A stretch of DNA of 64,000 bases from Paenibacillus sp. PAMC 26794 (GCF_000316035.1 NZ_ANHX01000077.1:30480-94479), one strand, 5' to 3'; positions 41,891 through 50,680 are shown, numbered from the stretch's first letter. Numbers and translations are program-made. Notes: generated by a model from the sequence alone, not told the origin.

Positions 41891-42082
41891 TAACGAACCT
41901 GACACGCCTTATACGGGTATTTCTCGCTCGATTGGGAATGTAACGAATCTCTGACACGTTATTCTCTGGATTTTAGGACTTTTTGGTGCAATTGCAGCAT
42001 TTCTGTGAAGTTAGCGTGTCTGAGATTCCTTAGTTCGGGAAATAAGCGCTTTTAGCCGATATAAGGTGCCCTAGATTCGTTA
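41891..42082. repeat. Four-unit intergenic repeat with internal dyad symmetry
   Basis: A unit close to TAACGAATCTSWGACACGYTAT occurs four times. Units at 41891 and 41941 point forward, and those at 42011-42032 and 42061-42082 are inverted. The element is about 190 bp, non-coding and foldable into a long stem with arms. It fills most of the 450-bp gap between the 95-aa gene and the SDR gene. It looks like a dispersed intergenic repeat of the MITE or BOX kind; no transposase or target-site duplication was identified. Confidence 0.6.
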
Positions 42083-42175
42083 GAGTAATCACAAGTTGCA
42101 ACGAGGCGTTAAATGGCTGTTTCAAAAGTGAAATCTCACAGATGCAGCCTAATGCATGGCAAGTGTTGTACTGTC

Positions 42176-42221
42176 AAAAAGACCTCAACTCCACAATACT
42201 GTGGTGTTGAGGTCTTTTTTA
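42176..42221. terminator. Bidirectional terminator
   Basis: AAAAAGACCTCAACTCCAC pairs with GTGGTGTTGAGGTCTTTTTT. It mainly serves the SDR gene on the minus strand. Confidence 0.88.
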
Positions 42222-42322
42222 GATTGTAGCGACCAGGCATTCCTTCGGGAACACCTGTCGGTATAACTTTTCTAAGGATGGAATTGAAGTTCTATCGGAA
42301 CCATCCTACAGTGTACAGCTTC

Positions 42323-43090
42323 TTATTGACCCATCATGCCGCCGTCTACGGTGTAGAGAGAAGCTGTTACATAGGATGCTTCTTCGGACAACAGGAAGTT
42401 CATCACCGCAGCAACTTCTTCCGGTTCGCCATAACGGCCCATTGGAATGCTGGACACCGTTGCTGATTGATAATCTTCCACGTTACCGGAATTGGCTTCA
42501 ATCTGGCGCATCATGCGTGTGTTGATTGTACCTGGCAATACAGCATTAACCCGAATATTATAAGGTGCAAGTTCATTTGCAGCGGTACGCGTGAGGCCAA
42601 CCACGGCATGTTTGGACATAATATATGGAGATACAGCAGGTGCACCCATCAGACCCGCGAGAGAAGAGGTATTTAGAATCGCACCGGATTTTTGTTTTTT
42701 CATTACTGGAATGACATTTTGCAGACCCAGGAATACCCCACGAATGTTGACGTTATATACAGTGTCGAGTGCTTCAACACTCAGGTCTTCGATCAGTCCT
42801 GTTGGACCTTCAATCCCGGCGTTGTTGGCAAAATAATCGATTCGGCCAAACGCATCCAGTGCTTTTTGCACATAGTTTTTCACGTCTGCTTCTTGGGATA
42901 CGTTCGCTTTTACGGCGATTACGTGCTCTTTGTCGAGGTTCAGATCGGTAATTGTCTGCTGGATAGCTTCTTCATTCAGGTCCACCAGAACCAAGTTGAT
43001 TTTGCGCTCAGCGAGGCGGCGTGCCAATTCTTTACCAATGCCTCCGGCTGCTCCTGTAATAACGGCTGTATGTGTATAGGATGTACTCAT
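42323..43090 (-). CDS. SDR family oxidoreductase
   Basis: The 255-aa protein is a classical short-chain dehydrogenase. TGAAGGIG (residues 12-19) binds NAD(P), NNAGIEGP is the beta-4 motif, Ser sits in LNTSSLAG, and YIMSK is the catalytic YxxxK. The Asp of LVLVDLN after beta-2 suggests NAD(H) preference. AAGGAGCGG precedes the ATG. It is divergent from a TetR gene with an inverted repeat between them, so that regulator is the probable repressor. Substrate unknown. Confidence 0.92.
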   Translation of the reverse strand: MSTSYTHTAVITGAAGGIGKELARRLAERKINLVLVDLNEEAIQQTITDLNLDKEHVIAVKANVSQEADVKNYVQKALDAFGRIDYFANNAGIEGPTGLIEDLSVEALDTVYNVNIRGVFLGLQNVIPVMKKQKSGAILNTSSLAGLMGAPAVSPYIMSKHAVVGLTRTAANELAPYNIRVNAVLPGTINTRMMRQIEANSGNVEDYQSATVSSIPMGRYGEPEEVAAVMNFLLSEEASYVTASLYTVDGGMMGQ

Positions 43091-43246
43091 GATATATCCG
43101 CTCCTTATTCATTACTGGCAGGTGTTCTTCAAAAAAAGTTTCAACCTGTCGTCTATCGTTCCTTTCTCAATGTTAAGATATACATAGCCGTGTGACAATA
43201 ATCATTGACAGCGCATATGTCAGCTATCGGACAGAGATGTAAGCGG

Positions 43247-43273
43247 TGTTCATTTATATTACAATAATGAACA
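43247..43273. promoter_or_regulatory. Candidate TetR operator
   Basis: TGTTCATT (43247-43254) and AATGAACA (43266-43273) are perfect inverted arms separated by 11 bp. They directly precede the TetR gene's ribosome binding site. A second dyad TGACA-N7-TGTCA lies at 43206-43222. Confidence 0.55.
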
Positions 43274-43285
43274 AAGGAGGCGAAA

Positions 43286-43924
43286 ATGTTGATCATCGAA
43301 CATCCTCAGGACCGGAGAGCACGAAGAACGCAGGATGCGATCATCGCTGCGGCGGTTTCTTTGATATTGGAGAAAGGAGCAGACGCTTTAACCATTCGGG
43401 ACATCACGGAGCGGGCGGATTACAACCGGGGAACCTTCTATTTACATTTTCCCGGCAAACCGGAGTTATTACAGTTCATTCTGGATGATTTCATGCAGGG
43501 AGTGGGGCGAGCTTATGCAGAACCATACGCACAGCTCAAAGAAGTGGACATGACTGCATTGCTGCCATCCACGATGCCTGTATTTGAATATATTGAGGCC
43601 CATCAGGATATTTTCCGTGCATTAATAACGATGCATTCAGATATGGGTTCCCGACTATGCAATATGTTTAGAACGTACTTAACCGAAGATTTTGTATTAG
43701 TGACCGAAGATAGCGAGCAAACCATTAATTATGACATCATGTTAAGTTATCTGGTATCTGCTACGGTGGGCGTGATTATGCACTGGGCGGAGATTGGATT
43801 CAAGTATTCTGCGCATTATATGGGAGAGCAGCTTACGGCACTGATTAACATCAAACCGACCCGTCTGCTGATTGAACCAGGGCAGAAGGGTCGGACTATT
43901 CACGAGCGTATGCTGTTGGATTAA
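43286..43924 (+). CDS. TetR/AcrR family transcriptional regulator
   Basis: The 212-aa protein has a TetR N-terminal HTH (RRTQDAIIAAAVSLILEKGADALTIRDITERADYNRGTFYLHFPGKPELL) and a variable helical C-terminal domain with a TetR_C-like segment YLVSATVGVIMHWAEIGF. AAAGGAGG precedes the ATG. It is divergent from the SDR gene and convergent with the thioesterase gene, only 7 nt away. The ligand is not known. Confidence 0.9.
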   Translation: MLIIEHPQDRRARRTQDAIIAAAVSLILEKGADALTIRDITERADYNRGTFYLHFPGKPELLQFILDDFMQGVGRAYAEPYAQLKEVDMTALLPSTMPVFEYIEAHQDIFRALITMHSDMGSRLCNMFRTYLTEDFVLVTEDSEQTINYDIMLSYLVSATVGVIMHWAEIGFKYSAHYMGEQLTALINIKPTRLLIEPGQKGRTIHERMLLD

Positions 43925-43931
43925 CATGTTT

Positions 43932-44480
43932 TTATTCCCAAGGATAAGTAACGGTCAGGAAGTCAGCGAATTTTTTGCTTTCTTCCCGTCGTTGTTTCCG
44001 CATGGCCGCCCGATCCGGAGCGGTCTCGTATAGTTTCTTCTCTTCTTCCGTCTCGGGGATGATACGAGGTACAATCAGTTTCCGATTATTTTCGTCCAAG
44101 GCCACAAAGGTCAGAAATGCAGTCGCTGCAATTTTCTTCTCTCCGGTCTTCAGATCCTCTCGAATCACCTTCACAAAAATCTCCATGGAACTTCGTCCTG
44201 TCCAGGACGCGAACGATTCAAGCGTAACCGAATCCGTTGGATTAATCGGGTACAGGAAATCGACAGAGTCGGTTGAAGCCGTTACGGTATTGACCCGGCA
44301 TAGCTTGGAAGCGGCGATGGATGCAATATCATCAATGTAGGACATCAGCTTGCCGCCGAATAGCGTATTATGATTGTTGACATCGGTTGGGAACACCCGT
44401 GCCGTCTTGAAACAACGTGTTTCGCGCACATATTTTTTCTCCACCTGATCCATCTCCGTAGGTTTCGGTATCTCTCTCAT
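43932..44480 (-). CDS. Acyl-CoA thioesterase, hotdog fold (YciA/BACH type)
   Basis: The 182-aa enzyme hydrolyses acyl-CoA thioesters. The hotdog motif HNTLFGGKLMSYIDDIASIAA contains the catalytic Asp of the helix, and VTASTDSVDFLYPINPTDSVTLESF, WTGRSSMEIFVKV and ATAFLTFVALDE are the following strands. The C-terminal tail is charged (RAAMRKQRREESKKF). GGAGGAAAAAGC precedes the ATG. It stands alone. Chain-length preference cannot be read from sequence. Confidence 0.9.
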   Translation of the reverse strand: MREIPKPTEMDQVEKKYVRETRCFKTARVFPTDVNNHNTLFGGKLMSYIDDIASIAASKLCRVNTVTASTDSVDFLYPINPTDSVTLESFASWTGRSSMEIFVKVIREDLKTGEKKIAATAFLTFVALDENNRKLIVPRIIPETEEEKKLYETAPDRAAMRKQRREESKKFADFLTVTYPWE

Positions 44481-44603
44481 GCTTTTTCCTCCTGACAGTA
44501 TGGCTGCTGTGACATTTCGTTTCAGGTGTTGCAGGGTCTATTTCTGATCTATTATCCCTAGTATAGGTGTCGGTCTGATACATATTCAAATGAAGTTGGA
44601 CTG

Positions 44604-44643
44604 CAAAAAAACCGCCAGGCGCGGACCGGCGCGCTGGCGGTTT
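44604..44643 (-). terminator. Terminator of the acetate transporter gene
   Basis: On the minus strand AAACCGCCAG...CTGGCGGTTTTTTT forms a GC-rich hairpin with a seven-T tail, 10 nt after the transporter stop codon. Confidence 0.9.
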
Positions 44644-44654
44644 GCTGCTGTATA

Positions 44655-45278
44655 TTAAGCCTTGGGCTTGAAAATGCCGGACGGTTTGCCGATCGGCAAG
44701 AACGTATAGCCGAAGTGAGCGTTCAGTACCGAAGCACCTGTACCATACAGGGACACAATTCCGATCGCCAGTTCAGCGTATGCTGCAATGGTGTGGAAAA
44801 TGTGAGGAGCTACGCCGAAAGCGTCAAAGGTCAAGCCAAGGAACAGGAAGTCAATCAGAATGAAGATGATAAGCAATACTTTATTCGCTTCAATAGCACC
44901 GATCGTCATGAACAGGGTGAATACAAGGTATCCGGCAAAAGCAAATCCGAGCTGCTTGCCATCGGCCTGTTCAGCGAGAGTGGAGCCAAATACGCCCATT
45001 TTGATCATCCAGTTGGCAGCCATGGCAAACCAGAAGAATGCGTACGCGCCAAAAGCCGTTGTGCCAAAGGTGTTGTTACGTTTGGAATCTTGAATACATG
45101 CGAATAGCTGGGCAAAAGCACCCAAAAAGATCGCCCAAGGAATAGCGTAGCTAAGTCCTTCTGTAATGCCAAGCTTTTGGGAAGAAGCGACCAGGGTTAC
45201 GATAGCCAACCCAAATAATCCCATTGCGCTGGGATCGGCGTTAACAATTTTGACTTTAGTCTGTGAATCGGTCTGCAT
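44655..45278 (-). CDS. satP: Acetate uptake transporter, GPR1/FUN34/YaaH (SatP) family
   Basis: The 207-aa membrane protein has six helices and the family signature at its start, NADPSAMGLFGLAIVTLVASSQ, equivalent to NPAPLGL of SatP. GAFAQLFACIQDSKRNNTFGTTAFGAYAFFWFAMA is the second conserved block. Members exchange acetate or succinate with protons. GGAGGC lies 12 nt before the ATG. The gene is alone, with a strong terminator. Confidence 0.88.
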   Translation of the reverse strand: MQTDSQTKVKIVNADPSAMGLFGLAIVTLVASSQKLGITEGLSYAIPWAIFLGAFAQLFACIQDSKRNNTFGTTAFGAYAFFWFAMAANWMIKMGVFGSTLAEQADGKQLGFAFAGYLVFTLFMTIGAIEANKVLLIIFILIDFLFLGLTFDAFGVAPHIFHTIAAYAELAIGIVSLYGTGASVLNAHFGYTFLPIGKPSGIFKPKA

Positions 45279-45713
45279 GGTGATGATAAGCCTCCAATAA
45301 TATCAAATCAGGATCAATGGCCGTCGTTGGCCGTCCTCTAAATTACATCATTTGTATCCGCCGGGTCCGGACACACACATCGCCCTATTGTACCTGAATG
45401 ACCCCATTATGGAAAGGGATTTTATTACCTTTTGAACCAATAGACTTTTTGTTTTTTCAATATACACATTTACGACACAATCCATTCTGGCCGTGAATGA
45501 TGAGGCCAGACGCTAGAATAAAGCCCTCGATAATACCACTAAAATTGCGTCATATCAGCCATTTTCGGATAAGCTCTTGTGTGATAAAATAATCTTTATC
45601 AAAATTTGGAGAAGAATACAAAACATCCTTGTCTCCTATGCCATATGTTAATCCAACTATAGATTGACAGGAAAAACTAAAATGGTTCACAGAATAAGGA
45701 GGTATCAGGGGTC
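45279..45713. other. 435-bp intergenic region without a gene
   Basis: I see no coding frame with a ribosome site. It must hold the divergent promoters of the acetate transporter and Spo0E-like genes. TTGACA at 45664-45669 has no convincing -10 partner, and a short repeat GGCCGTCGTTGGCCGTC occurs at about 45320. Composition becomes AT-rich towards the Spo0E-like gene. Confidence 0.5.
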
Positions 45714-45890
45714 ATGGTTATGAGTTTGGATTTGAAAAATAAAATAGAGAAGGCCAGACATAACCTTCATATGCTGGTAGAGCATAACAAGGGTGGTCTT
45801 GGGCATCCCGATGTAATTCGGCAGTCTATGGCATTGGACGAATTGATTAATGAGTATAACCGAATTAGCCGAAACCATTCACGGGCTTGA
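45714..45890 (+). CDS. Spo0E family aspartyl-phosphate phosphatase
   Basis: A 58-aa frame starts at ATG 45714, with AAGGAGGTA 8 nt upstream. The product is a two-helix peptide: LKNKIEKARHNLHMLVEHN, a loop, then VIRQSMALDELINEYNR. The motif SxxLD with the helix pattern is the signature of Spo0E/YisI/YnzD phosphatases, usually written SQELD. These dephosphorylate Spo0A-P and so delay sporulation. The second ATG at 45720 is possible. The gene is alone and is followed by a strong terminator. Confidence 0.85.
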   Translation: MVMSLDLKNKIEKARHNLHMLVEHNKGGLGHPDVIRQSMALDELINEYNRISRNHSRA

Positions 45891-45954
45891 ACCCAAAGCG
45901 ATTTTAATTTTATACACGGAACAAATCACATAGATTGTAACGCTTGATCGTACA

Positions 45955-46039
45955 GACGGGCATGAATATAGCCGGTATGGACAGCCTCAGTTGAAGAGGA
46001 GGTATCCTACCGGCGTAGTATTCATGCCCGTTTGTTTTT
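45955..46039 (+). terminator. Strong terminator after the Spo0E-like gene
   Basis: ACGGGCATGAAT pairs with ATTCATGCCCGT, enclosing a GCCGGTA/TACCGGC stem, and is followed by TTGTTTTT. Confidence 0.85.
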
Positions 46040-46063
46040 GCAACGTATCCATCATGTATCTGC

Positions 46064-46993
46064 TTAATGCAGCAATCGTTTGGCTTCCAAATATAACACC
46101 TGTACGAACTTTTTCGTATTAATGCGTGTCTGGGACAGGGAAGGCTCCACATTGTTTTGCAGCTCCAGCATTTTCTTGCGAATTTCGGTAAAATCGAAAA
46201 ATTTGGATGCGTAGTTCTCGAACTTGGGATGTGTATAATCCGTTAACCCCAGTGAAACCACATGGCTCAGTGTCTGGAAGATGGCTCTGCGAACCCGTTG
46301 TTCCGATGCCTTGATCTCCTTATTAACCTCCGCGAGCGAGGCGTTCTCTCCCAGCTTGCGTACCGCTACGTTCTGAAAGATGTCTTTGAGGGATGGGAAC
46401 GTATAGGGGGACAGCTTATGCTCATCTGTCTCTACCTGCTCCAGATATTCCAGCATGTCCAGCAGATCCCTGCTGCCCGCTTCGCCGATCATGCCCATCT
46501 CGGACAGCAGGAAATGTCCTGCTGTAGTAATCGTTTTGTCCGGAACCGGAGCCGCAGTGCGCTCGTTAGGATGCAAACCGGACAATCCCTGCAATGTCCG
46601 CTGAATATCTGCGATGGATTGCTGCATCCGAAGCCTCTCGCTCACCAGCCGCAGAACAGATAGAATCTCCAACCGGTTAATCGGCTTCGTAATATAATAT
46701 TCAATGCCTAGTGAATAGGCCTCTCCGATCATATTTTTCGACTCGATCTGAGAGATCATGACGATCTTGCCCTCGAACCTTCCTTCAAGCGCCCGCACAG
46801 TCTGAATCCCGTCTCGTTGGGGCATCAGCAGATCAATCAGCAGTACATCCACCTTATGCAGCTCTAACAGTTCTGCGTGAATATGTGCTCCGTCCTCAGC
46901 TTCCCCGGCAATATCGCCAAGGCCTTCATCCTCAATAATATCCATCAACATGGAACGAACGCCAGGATCATCATCCACGATAAAATAACGCAT
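46064..46993 (-). CDS. glnL: GlnL/YcbB-type response regulator
   Basis: The 309-aa product has an N-terminal receiver (Asp54 in VLLIDLLMPQRDG, Lys in YYITKPINRLE). It also has a C-terminal YcbB domain with a helical DNA-binding region (KEIKASEQRVRRAIFQTLSHVVSLGLTDYTHPKFENYASKFFDF). In B. subtilis GlnK-GlnL responds to glutamine and activates the glutaminase and glutamine transporter genes. Here an AGCS symporter gene is divergent, which supports that role. No GlnK-like kinase is adjacent. The start is ATG 46993, 9 nt after AAAGGGA. Confidence 0.85.
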   Translation of the reverse strand: MRYFIVDDDPGVRSMLMDIIEDEGLGDIAGEAEDGAHIHAELLELHKVDVLLIDLLMPQRDGIQTVRALEGRFEGKIVMISQIESKNMIGEAYSLGIEYYITKPINRLEILSVLRLVSERLRMQQSIADIQRTLQGLSGLHPNERTAAPVPDKTITTAGHFLLSEMGMIGEAGSRDLLDMLEYLEQVETDEHKLSPYTFPSLKDIFQNVAVRKLGENASLAEVNKEIKASEQRVRRAIFQTLSHVVSLGLTDYTHPKFENYASKFFDFTEIRKKMLELQNNVEPSLSQTRINTKKFVQVLYLEAKRLLH

Positions 46994-47065
46994 GTCAGTC
47001 ATTCCCTTTCTCTGCGAATGGTGAACTCTCGTTCCAGTGTAATCGTTCCTTTCCTTCTTGTATAG

Positions 47066-47083
47066 AACCTGACATGTCAGGTT
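47066..47083. promoter_or_regulatory. 18-bp perfect palindrome between glnL and the AGCS gene
   Basis: AACCTGACATGTCAGGTT lies 73 bp upstream of glnL and 199 bp upstream of the symporter start. It could bind the GlnL-type regulator. It does not match the GlnR box (TGTNA-N7-TNACA). Confidence 0.45.
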
Positions 47084-47281
47084 AAATGACAATGATTGGG
47101 CGATCAAAGCCCATTTTTAAAATAAATGTAGGAATTGCATGTAGGTATTTGTCGGTTTCCGTAGATGCCCTTGTAGTATAAGTAACATCCCGAAGTCTCG
47201 GGCTAGTGTTGTGCAGAATGGTACAAACTTTTCACGTGACCATCTCTGTACTTGAAATACACCATAAAAAGGGGCATACCG

Positions 47282-48718
47282 ATGGAGCAAACAATACAAG
47301 ATATTGTCGGCATTTTCAATGATTTTCTATGGTCCAAAGTGTTAATTATACTATTGGTAGTATGTGGTATATACTTCACCACCAAGACCCGATTCATGCA
47401 ATTCCGCATGATTGGAGATATGGTGAAGGTGCTTCTAGAGCCAAAAAGCAAGGAACCAGACAAAATTTCACCTTTTCAGGCGTTCTGTATTAGTATGGCG
47501 GCCCGTGTAGGTACAGGGAATATTACCGGTATTGCACTGGCTATCGCACTGGGTGGACCTGGGGCTATATTCTGGATGTGGATCATTGCAATTATCGGGT
47601 CAGCCTCCAGTTTTGTGGAGAGTACGTTGGCTCAGATCTATAAAGTGAAGGATAAGGGCGGATTCCGTGGGGGTCCGGCGTATTATATGGAACGTGGGTT
47701 GGGCAAACGCTGGATGGGGATTTTATTTGCCATTCTCATTACATTGTCATTCGGTTTAGTCTTTAATGCGGTGCAGTCCAATACGATTACCGTTGCATTT
47801 GAGAATTCATTCGGCACGGATCGGTTAACGGTGGGTATCATTATGGCTGTGATATTTGCAGGAATTATCATGGGCGGTGTCAAACGGATTGCAAAAGCAT
47901 CGGAATACATCGTTGTTGTACTTGCCGTATTGTACATTGGAGTAGCGGCTTTTGTGGTGCTGGCGAACATAACCCAGCTTCCGGCCATGATTGCGTTGAT
48001 CGTCAAAAATGCCTTCGGCATCGAACAGGTGGCTGGCGGAACGTTAGGTGCTGCACTGATGAACGGTGTGAAACGCGGATTGTTCTCCAATGAGGCGGGA
48101 ATGGGTAGCGCCCCGAATGCTGCTGCAACGGCGGATGCAACACATCCGGTGAAACAGGGACTTATTCAGGCATTTGGCGTGCTGACAGATACGTTAGTGA
48201 TATGTACAAGCACAGCCATGATTATTTTGCTATCCGGGGTGTACAAAGGTTCCGATCTGGGTGGCATTGAATTAACTCAGGCTGCATTAAGTGTACATAT
48301 GGGTTCATGGGCATCGGGATTCTTGGCGGTTATGGTGTTCCTGTTTGCCTTCAGTACACTAATCGGAAATTATTACTATGGAGAAACCAACATTGAGTTT
48401 ATCAAATCGAGCAAAGTTTGGCTGTGGGTATACCGCATTTGCGTTATTGCGATGGTGGTGTTTGGTGCGGTAGCCAAAGTGCAGCTGGTATGGGATTTGG
48501 CTGACCTGTTCATGGGGCTCATGGTGGTGGTGAACCTGATTGCAATTCTGATGCTGTCCAAGGTGACTTTCGAAGCGTTGAAGGACTACAAAAAACAAAA
48601 GGCTGAAGGACGTGATCCCGTCTTTACCCGGGACCGGATTCATATTCCAGGTGAAGTGGAATGCTGGCAGTCGGAAGAAGAAGTTATTGGAGATAAATCA
48701 ATTCATGTAGCCAATTAA
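47282..48718 (+). CDS. AGCS family amino acid (alanine/glycine/glutamine):sodium symporter
   Basis: The 478-aa protein has about 11 helices and AGCS signatures: SPFQAFCISMAARVGTGNITGIALAIALGGPGAIFWMW, GGFRGGPAYYMERGLG, and GLFSNEAGMGSAPNAAATAD. The start is ATG 47282 with AAGGGGC 8 nt upstream. It is divergent from the GlnL-type regulator gene, which favours glutamine as the substrate, as for B. subtilis GlnT. Alanine or glycine remain possible. A hairpin terminator follows. Confidence 0.92.
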   Translation: MEQTIQDIVGIFNDFLWSKVLIILLVVCGIYFTTKTRFMQFRMIGDMVKVLLEPKSKEPDKISPFQAFCISMAARVGTGNITGIALAIALGGPGAIFWMWIIAIIGSASSFVESTLAQIYKVKDKGGFRGGPAYYMERGLGKRWMGILFAILITLSFGLVFNAVQSNTITVAFENSFGTDRLTVGIIMAVIFAGIIMGGVKRIAKASEYIVVVLAVLYIGVAAFVVLANITQLPAMIALIVKNAFGIEQVAGGTLGAALMNGVKRGLFSNEAGMGSAPNAAATADATHPVKQGLIQAFGVLTDTLVICTSTAMIILLSGVYKGSDLGGIELTQAALSVHMGSWASGFLAVMVFLFAFSTLIGNYYYGETNIEFIKSSKVWLWVYRICVIAMVVFGAVAKVQLVWDLADLFMGLMVVVNLIAILMLSKVTFEALKDYKKQKAEGRDPVFTRDRIHIPGEVECWQSEEEVIGDKSIHVAN

Positions 48719-48755
48719 GATTTCATCTGAACGTAGTTGGTTATATAAAATGTGC

Positions 48756-48814
48756 ACAACAAACAACAGGACTTGGATTATCCATCATGGGCAACCCGAG
48801 TCCTGTTTGTTGCA
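48756..48814. terminator. Hairpin between the AGCS and chemoreceptor genes
   Basis: CAACAAACAACAGGACTTGG pairs with CCGAGTCCTGTTTGTTG. It is a long stem between convergent genes with only a short U-run. Confidence 0.7.
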
Positions 48815-48865
48815 TATAAAATGTATCTTTGCACTAGACAGAGTTGATCAAAAGATATATTTTGA

Positions 48866-49705
48866 TTACTTTTTAACCGAATAACTGATCAGTTGTTCGG
48901 ATAGAGTTTTCATTCGTTCCCCTGTTTCATTAAGCTGCTCAATCACATCCGTAAAGGATGCTACAAGTGTTGCTTGTTCCTGTGAAGAGGCTGCAATCTG
49001 GGAGACTTCAACTTCCATCTGTTTGATGACCTGTTGTACATCTCTCAGACTGGTATCGATATCACTTGTAGCTTGTTTGGCATCCACAGAGAGTTTGCGT
49101 ACTTCGGAAGCAACCACGCCGAAGCCAGCACCAGCTTCACCAACGCGAGCGGCTTCAATAGCGGCATTCAGGCCAAGCAAGTTGGTTTGCTCAGAGATTT
49201 CACGAATGAACCCGGCTACTTTGTTGATTTGGGAAGAATTCTGAACAGCAAGTCGTGTGTTCTGCAAGATCTGTTCACTGGTTGCTTGCAATTCTTCGGC
49301 ATGAGCGGCGACATGCTGTACCATATCAACGAGGTTACCATTGATGGTTTGATTTTCTTGTATAATATCTTCAAGTTGGTTCTGATTGGATTGGTCGTAT
49401 GATACACAGAAAACAGCAACAACTTTCTGGTGATCATCAAAGATCGGAATGTTCAAAATATCCAGTTCGATACCATAAACTTCCTTGGAGAGAGTAGAGA
49501 GAGTAGCTTCTCTTCCATTTTTTAAGATGGCAAAGTTTTGATACGATTCCAAGAGTGTCATTCCTTTTTCAAAACCAAGATCAAATTTATCTGTCATAAT
49601 GACCTCTAATACTTTTTCGTGATCATAAAGAGTTAAACTAGCTGGTTCTCTGAGGATCAGGCTGATATAAGGCATTACTTTAAGCAGGGCATCTACAACG
49701 TTCAT
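48866..49705 (-). CDS. Soluble methyl-accepting chemotaxis protein (YfmS-like)
   Basis: The 279-aa protein has no membrane segment. Residues 1-120 form a sensor related to the DUF and cache-like N-domain of YfmS. Residues 125-279 are a chemoreceptor signalling domain with the CheA/CheW-binding hairpin EISEQTNLLGLNAAIEAARVGEAGAGFGVVASEVRKLS. It is therefore a cytoplasmic receptor of a truncated type. Start ATG 49705 fits the family; the longer frame has no ribosome site. The signal is unknown, perhaps an energy or metabolite cue. Confidence 0.88.
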   Translation of the reverse strand: MNVVDALLKVMPYISLILREPASLTLYDHEKVLEVIMTDKFDLGFEKGMTLLESYQNFAILKNGREATLSTLSKEVYGIELDILNIPIFDDHQKVVAVFCVSYDQSNQNQLEDIIQENQTINGNLVDMVQHVAAHAEELQATSEQILQNTRLAVQNSSQINKVAGFIREISEQTNLLGLNAAIEAARVGEAGAGFGVVASEVRKLSVDAKQATSDIDTSLRDVQQVIKQMEVEVSQIAASSQEQATLVASFTDVIEQLNETGERMKTLSEQLISYSVKK

Positions 49706-49935
49706 GGAAGAGGACCATCCTTTCAATATTTGAATGTAATATATTATCGATCTATGGAATGCTCTATCTTTCATCGGACAGGAAGGGCTTTTCGTGAACG
49801 GCATTTTGCATGAAAGAATGAACATTTTATGATTAAATTTTTAAATATTTACCATGTGAACTGATTTACTGGATATAAGTGTTAGTTGTAACTATTTTTA
49901 TATCAAGATATTTGTACGAGTGTATATCAATTATG

Positions 49936-49947
49936 GGACATATGTCC
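49936..49947. promoter_or_regulatory. Palindrome GGACATATGTCC upstream of the Crp/Fnr gene
   Basis: The 12-bp perfect palindrome lies 40 bp before the Crp/Fnr start codon. The same sequence occurs at 309-320. The position suits autoregulation by the encoded dimeric factor. Confidence 0.5.
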
Positions 49948-49987
49948 TTTTGCATACGTTATATACGACAACGGAGGGGAAGTAGGA

Positions 49988-50680
49988 ATGAAGGAAATTA
50001 TGGACTTTGGACTTGTGCGGCAACTCGCCCGTGAGAATGGGCTCGATCAGGTGCTGGACGAGTCTGCACTCGCTGAGTTGCGACTACTTGAGGCTGCAAA
50101 GGGCGAGATGATATGTGCCAAAGGTGAACTACCCGAGCGATTATATTTTCTCGTGCAGGGCAAGCTCAAGATCTATACCACCCTGCCTAACGGCAAGTCT
50201 CTGTTGCTTCGTTTCAGTACACCACTCGCGCTTGTGGGAGATTTGGAACTGGTAAATGGCAAGGGGGCTATGAATACGGTAGAGTCGGTGAGCAAAAGCC
50301 TGCTGCTGGGTATCAGCTATCGCGCTCTCCAGAATACGTATGCAGAGAACCCTAAGTTTCTCCACTTTATGCTGAGTCAAGTTACGCACAAATTGTATAC
50401 CTTCTCCAACCTGTCGAGTCTGAATATGTTATATCCGGTCGAGAGCCGATTTGCCAGCTATCTGTTGTCCACAATGGGCCAGGACGAGTCTTCTTCGGAA
50501 GAGATCCAGACCTCCAAGCTCACCGAACTGGCGGATATGCTGGGCACCAGCTATAGACATCTTAATAGAGTTGTTCAAGATCTGTGTAATCGAGATATTA
50601 TTCGCAAAGTGCAGCGGAAGCTAGTGATCTGTGATCTGGAACAGTTGCGTGTCATCGCAGGAGGCAATATATATGAGTGA
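49988..50680 (+). CDS. Crp/Fnr family transcriptional regulator (YeiL-like)
   Basis: The 230-aa protein has a cyclic-nucleotide-binding-type beta barrel (GEMICAKGELPERLYFLVQGKLKIYTTLPNGKSLLLRF, TPLALVGDLELV), a long dimer helix and a winged helix with KLTELADMLGTSYRHLNRVVQDLCNRDIIRK. The barrel lacks the RTA/S cAMP contact residues and the N-terminal four-cysteine cluster of Fnr. Cys24-type residues are few, so the ligand is open. GGAGGGGAAG precedes the ATG. It is monocistronic. Confidence 0.88.
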   Translation: MKEIMDFGLVRQLARENGLDQVLDESALAELRLLEAAKGEMICAKGELPERLYFLVQGKLKIYTTLPNGKSLLLRFSTPLALVGDLELVNGKGAMNTVESVSKSLLLGISYRALQNTYAENPKFLHFMLSQVTHKLYTFSNLSSLNMLYPVESRFASYLLSTMGQDESSSEEIQTSKLTELADMLGTSYRHLNRVVQDLCNRDIIRKVQRKLVICDLEQLRVIAGGNIYE

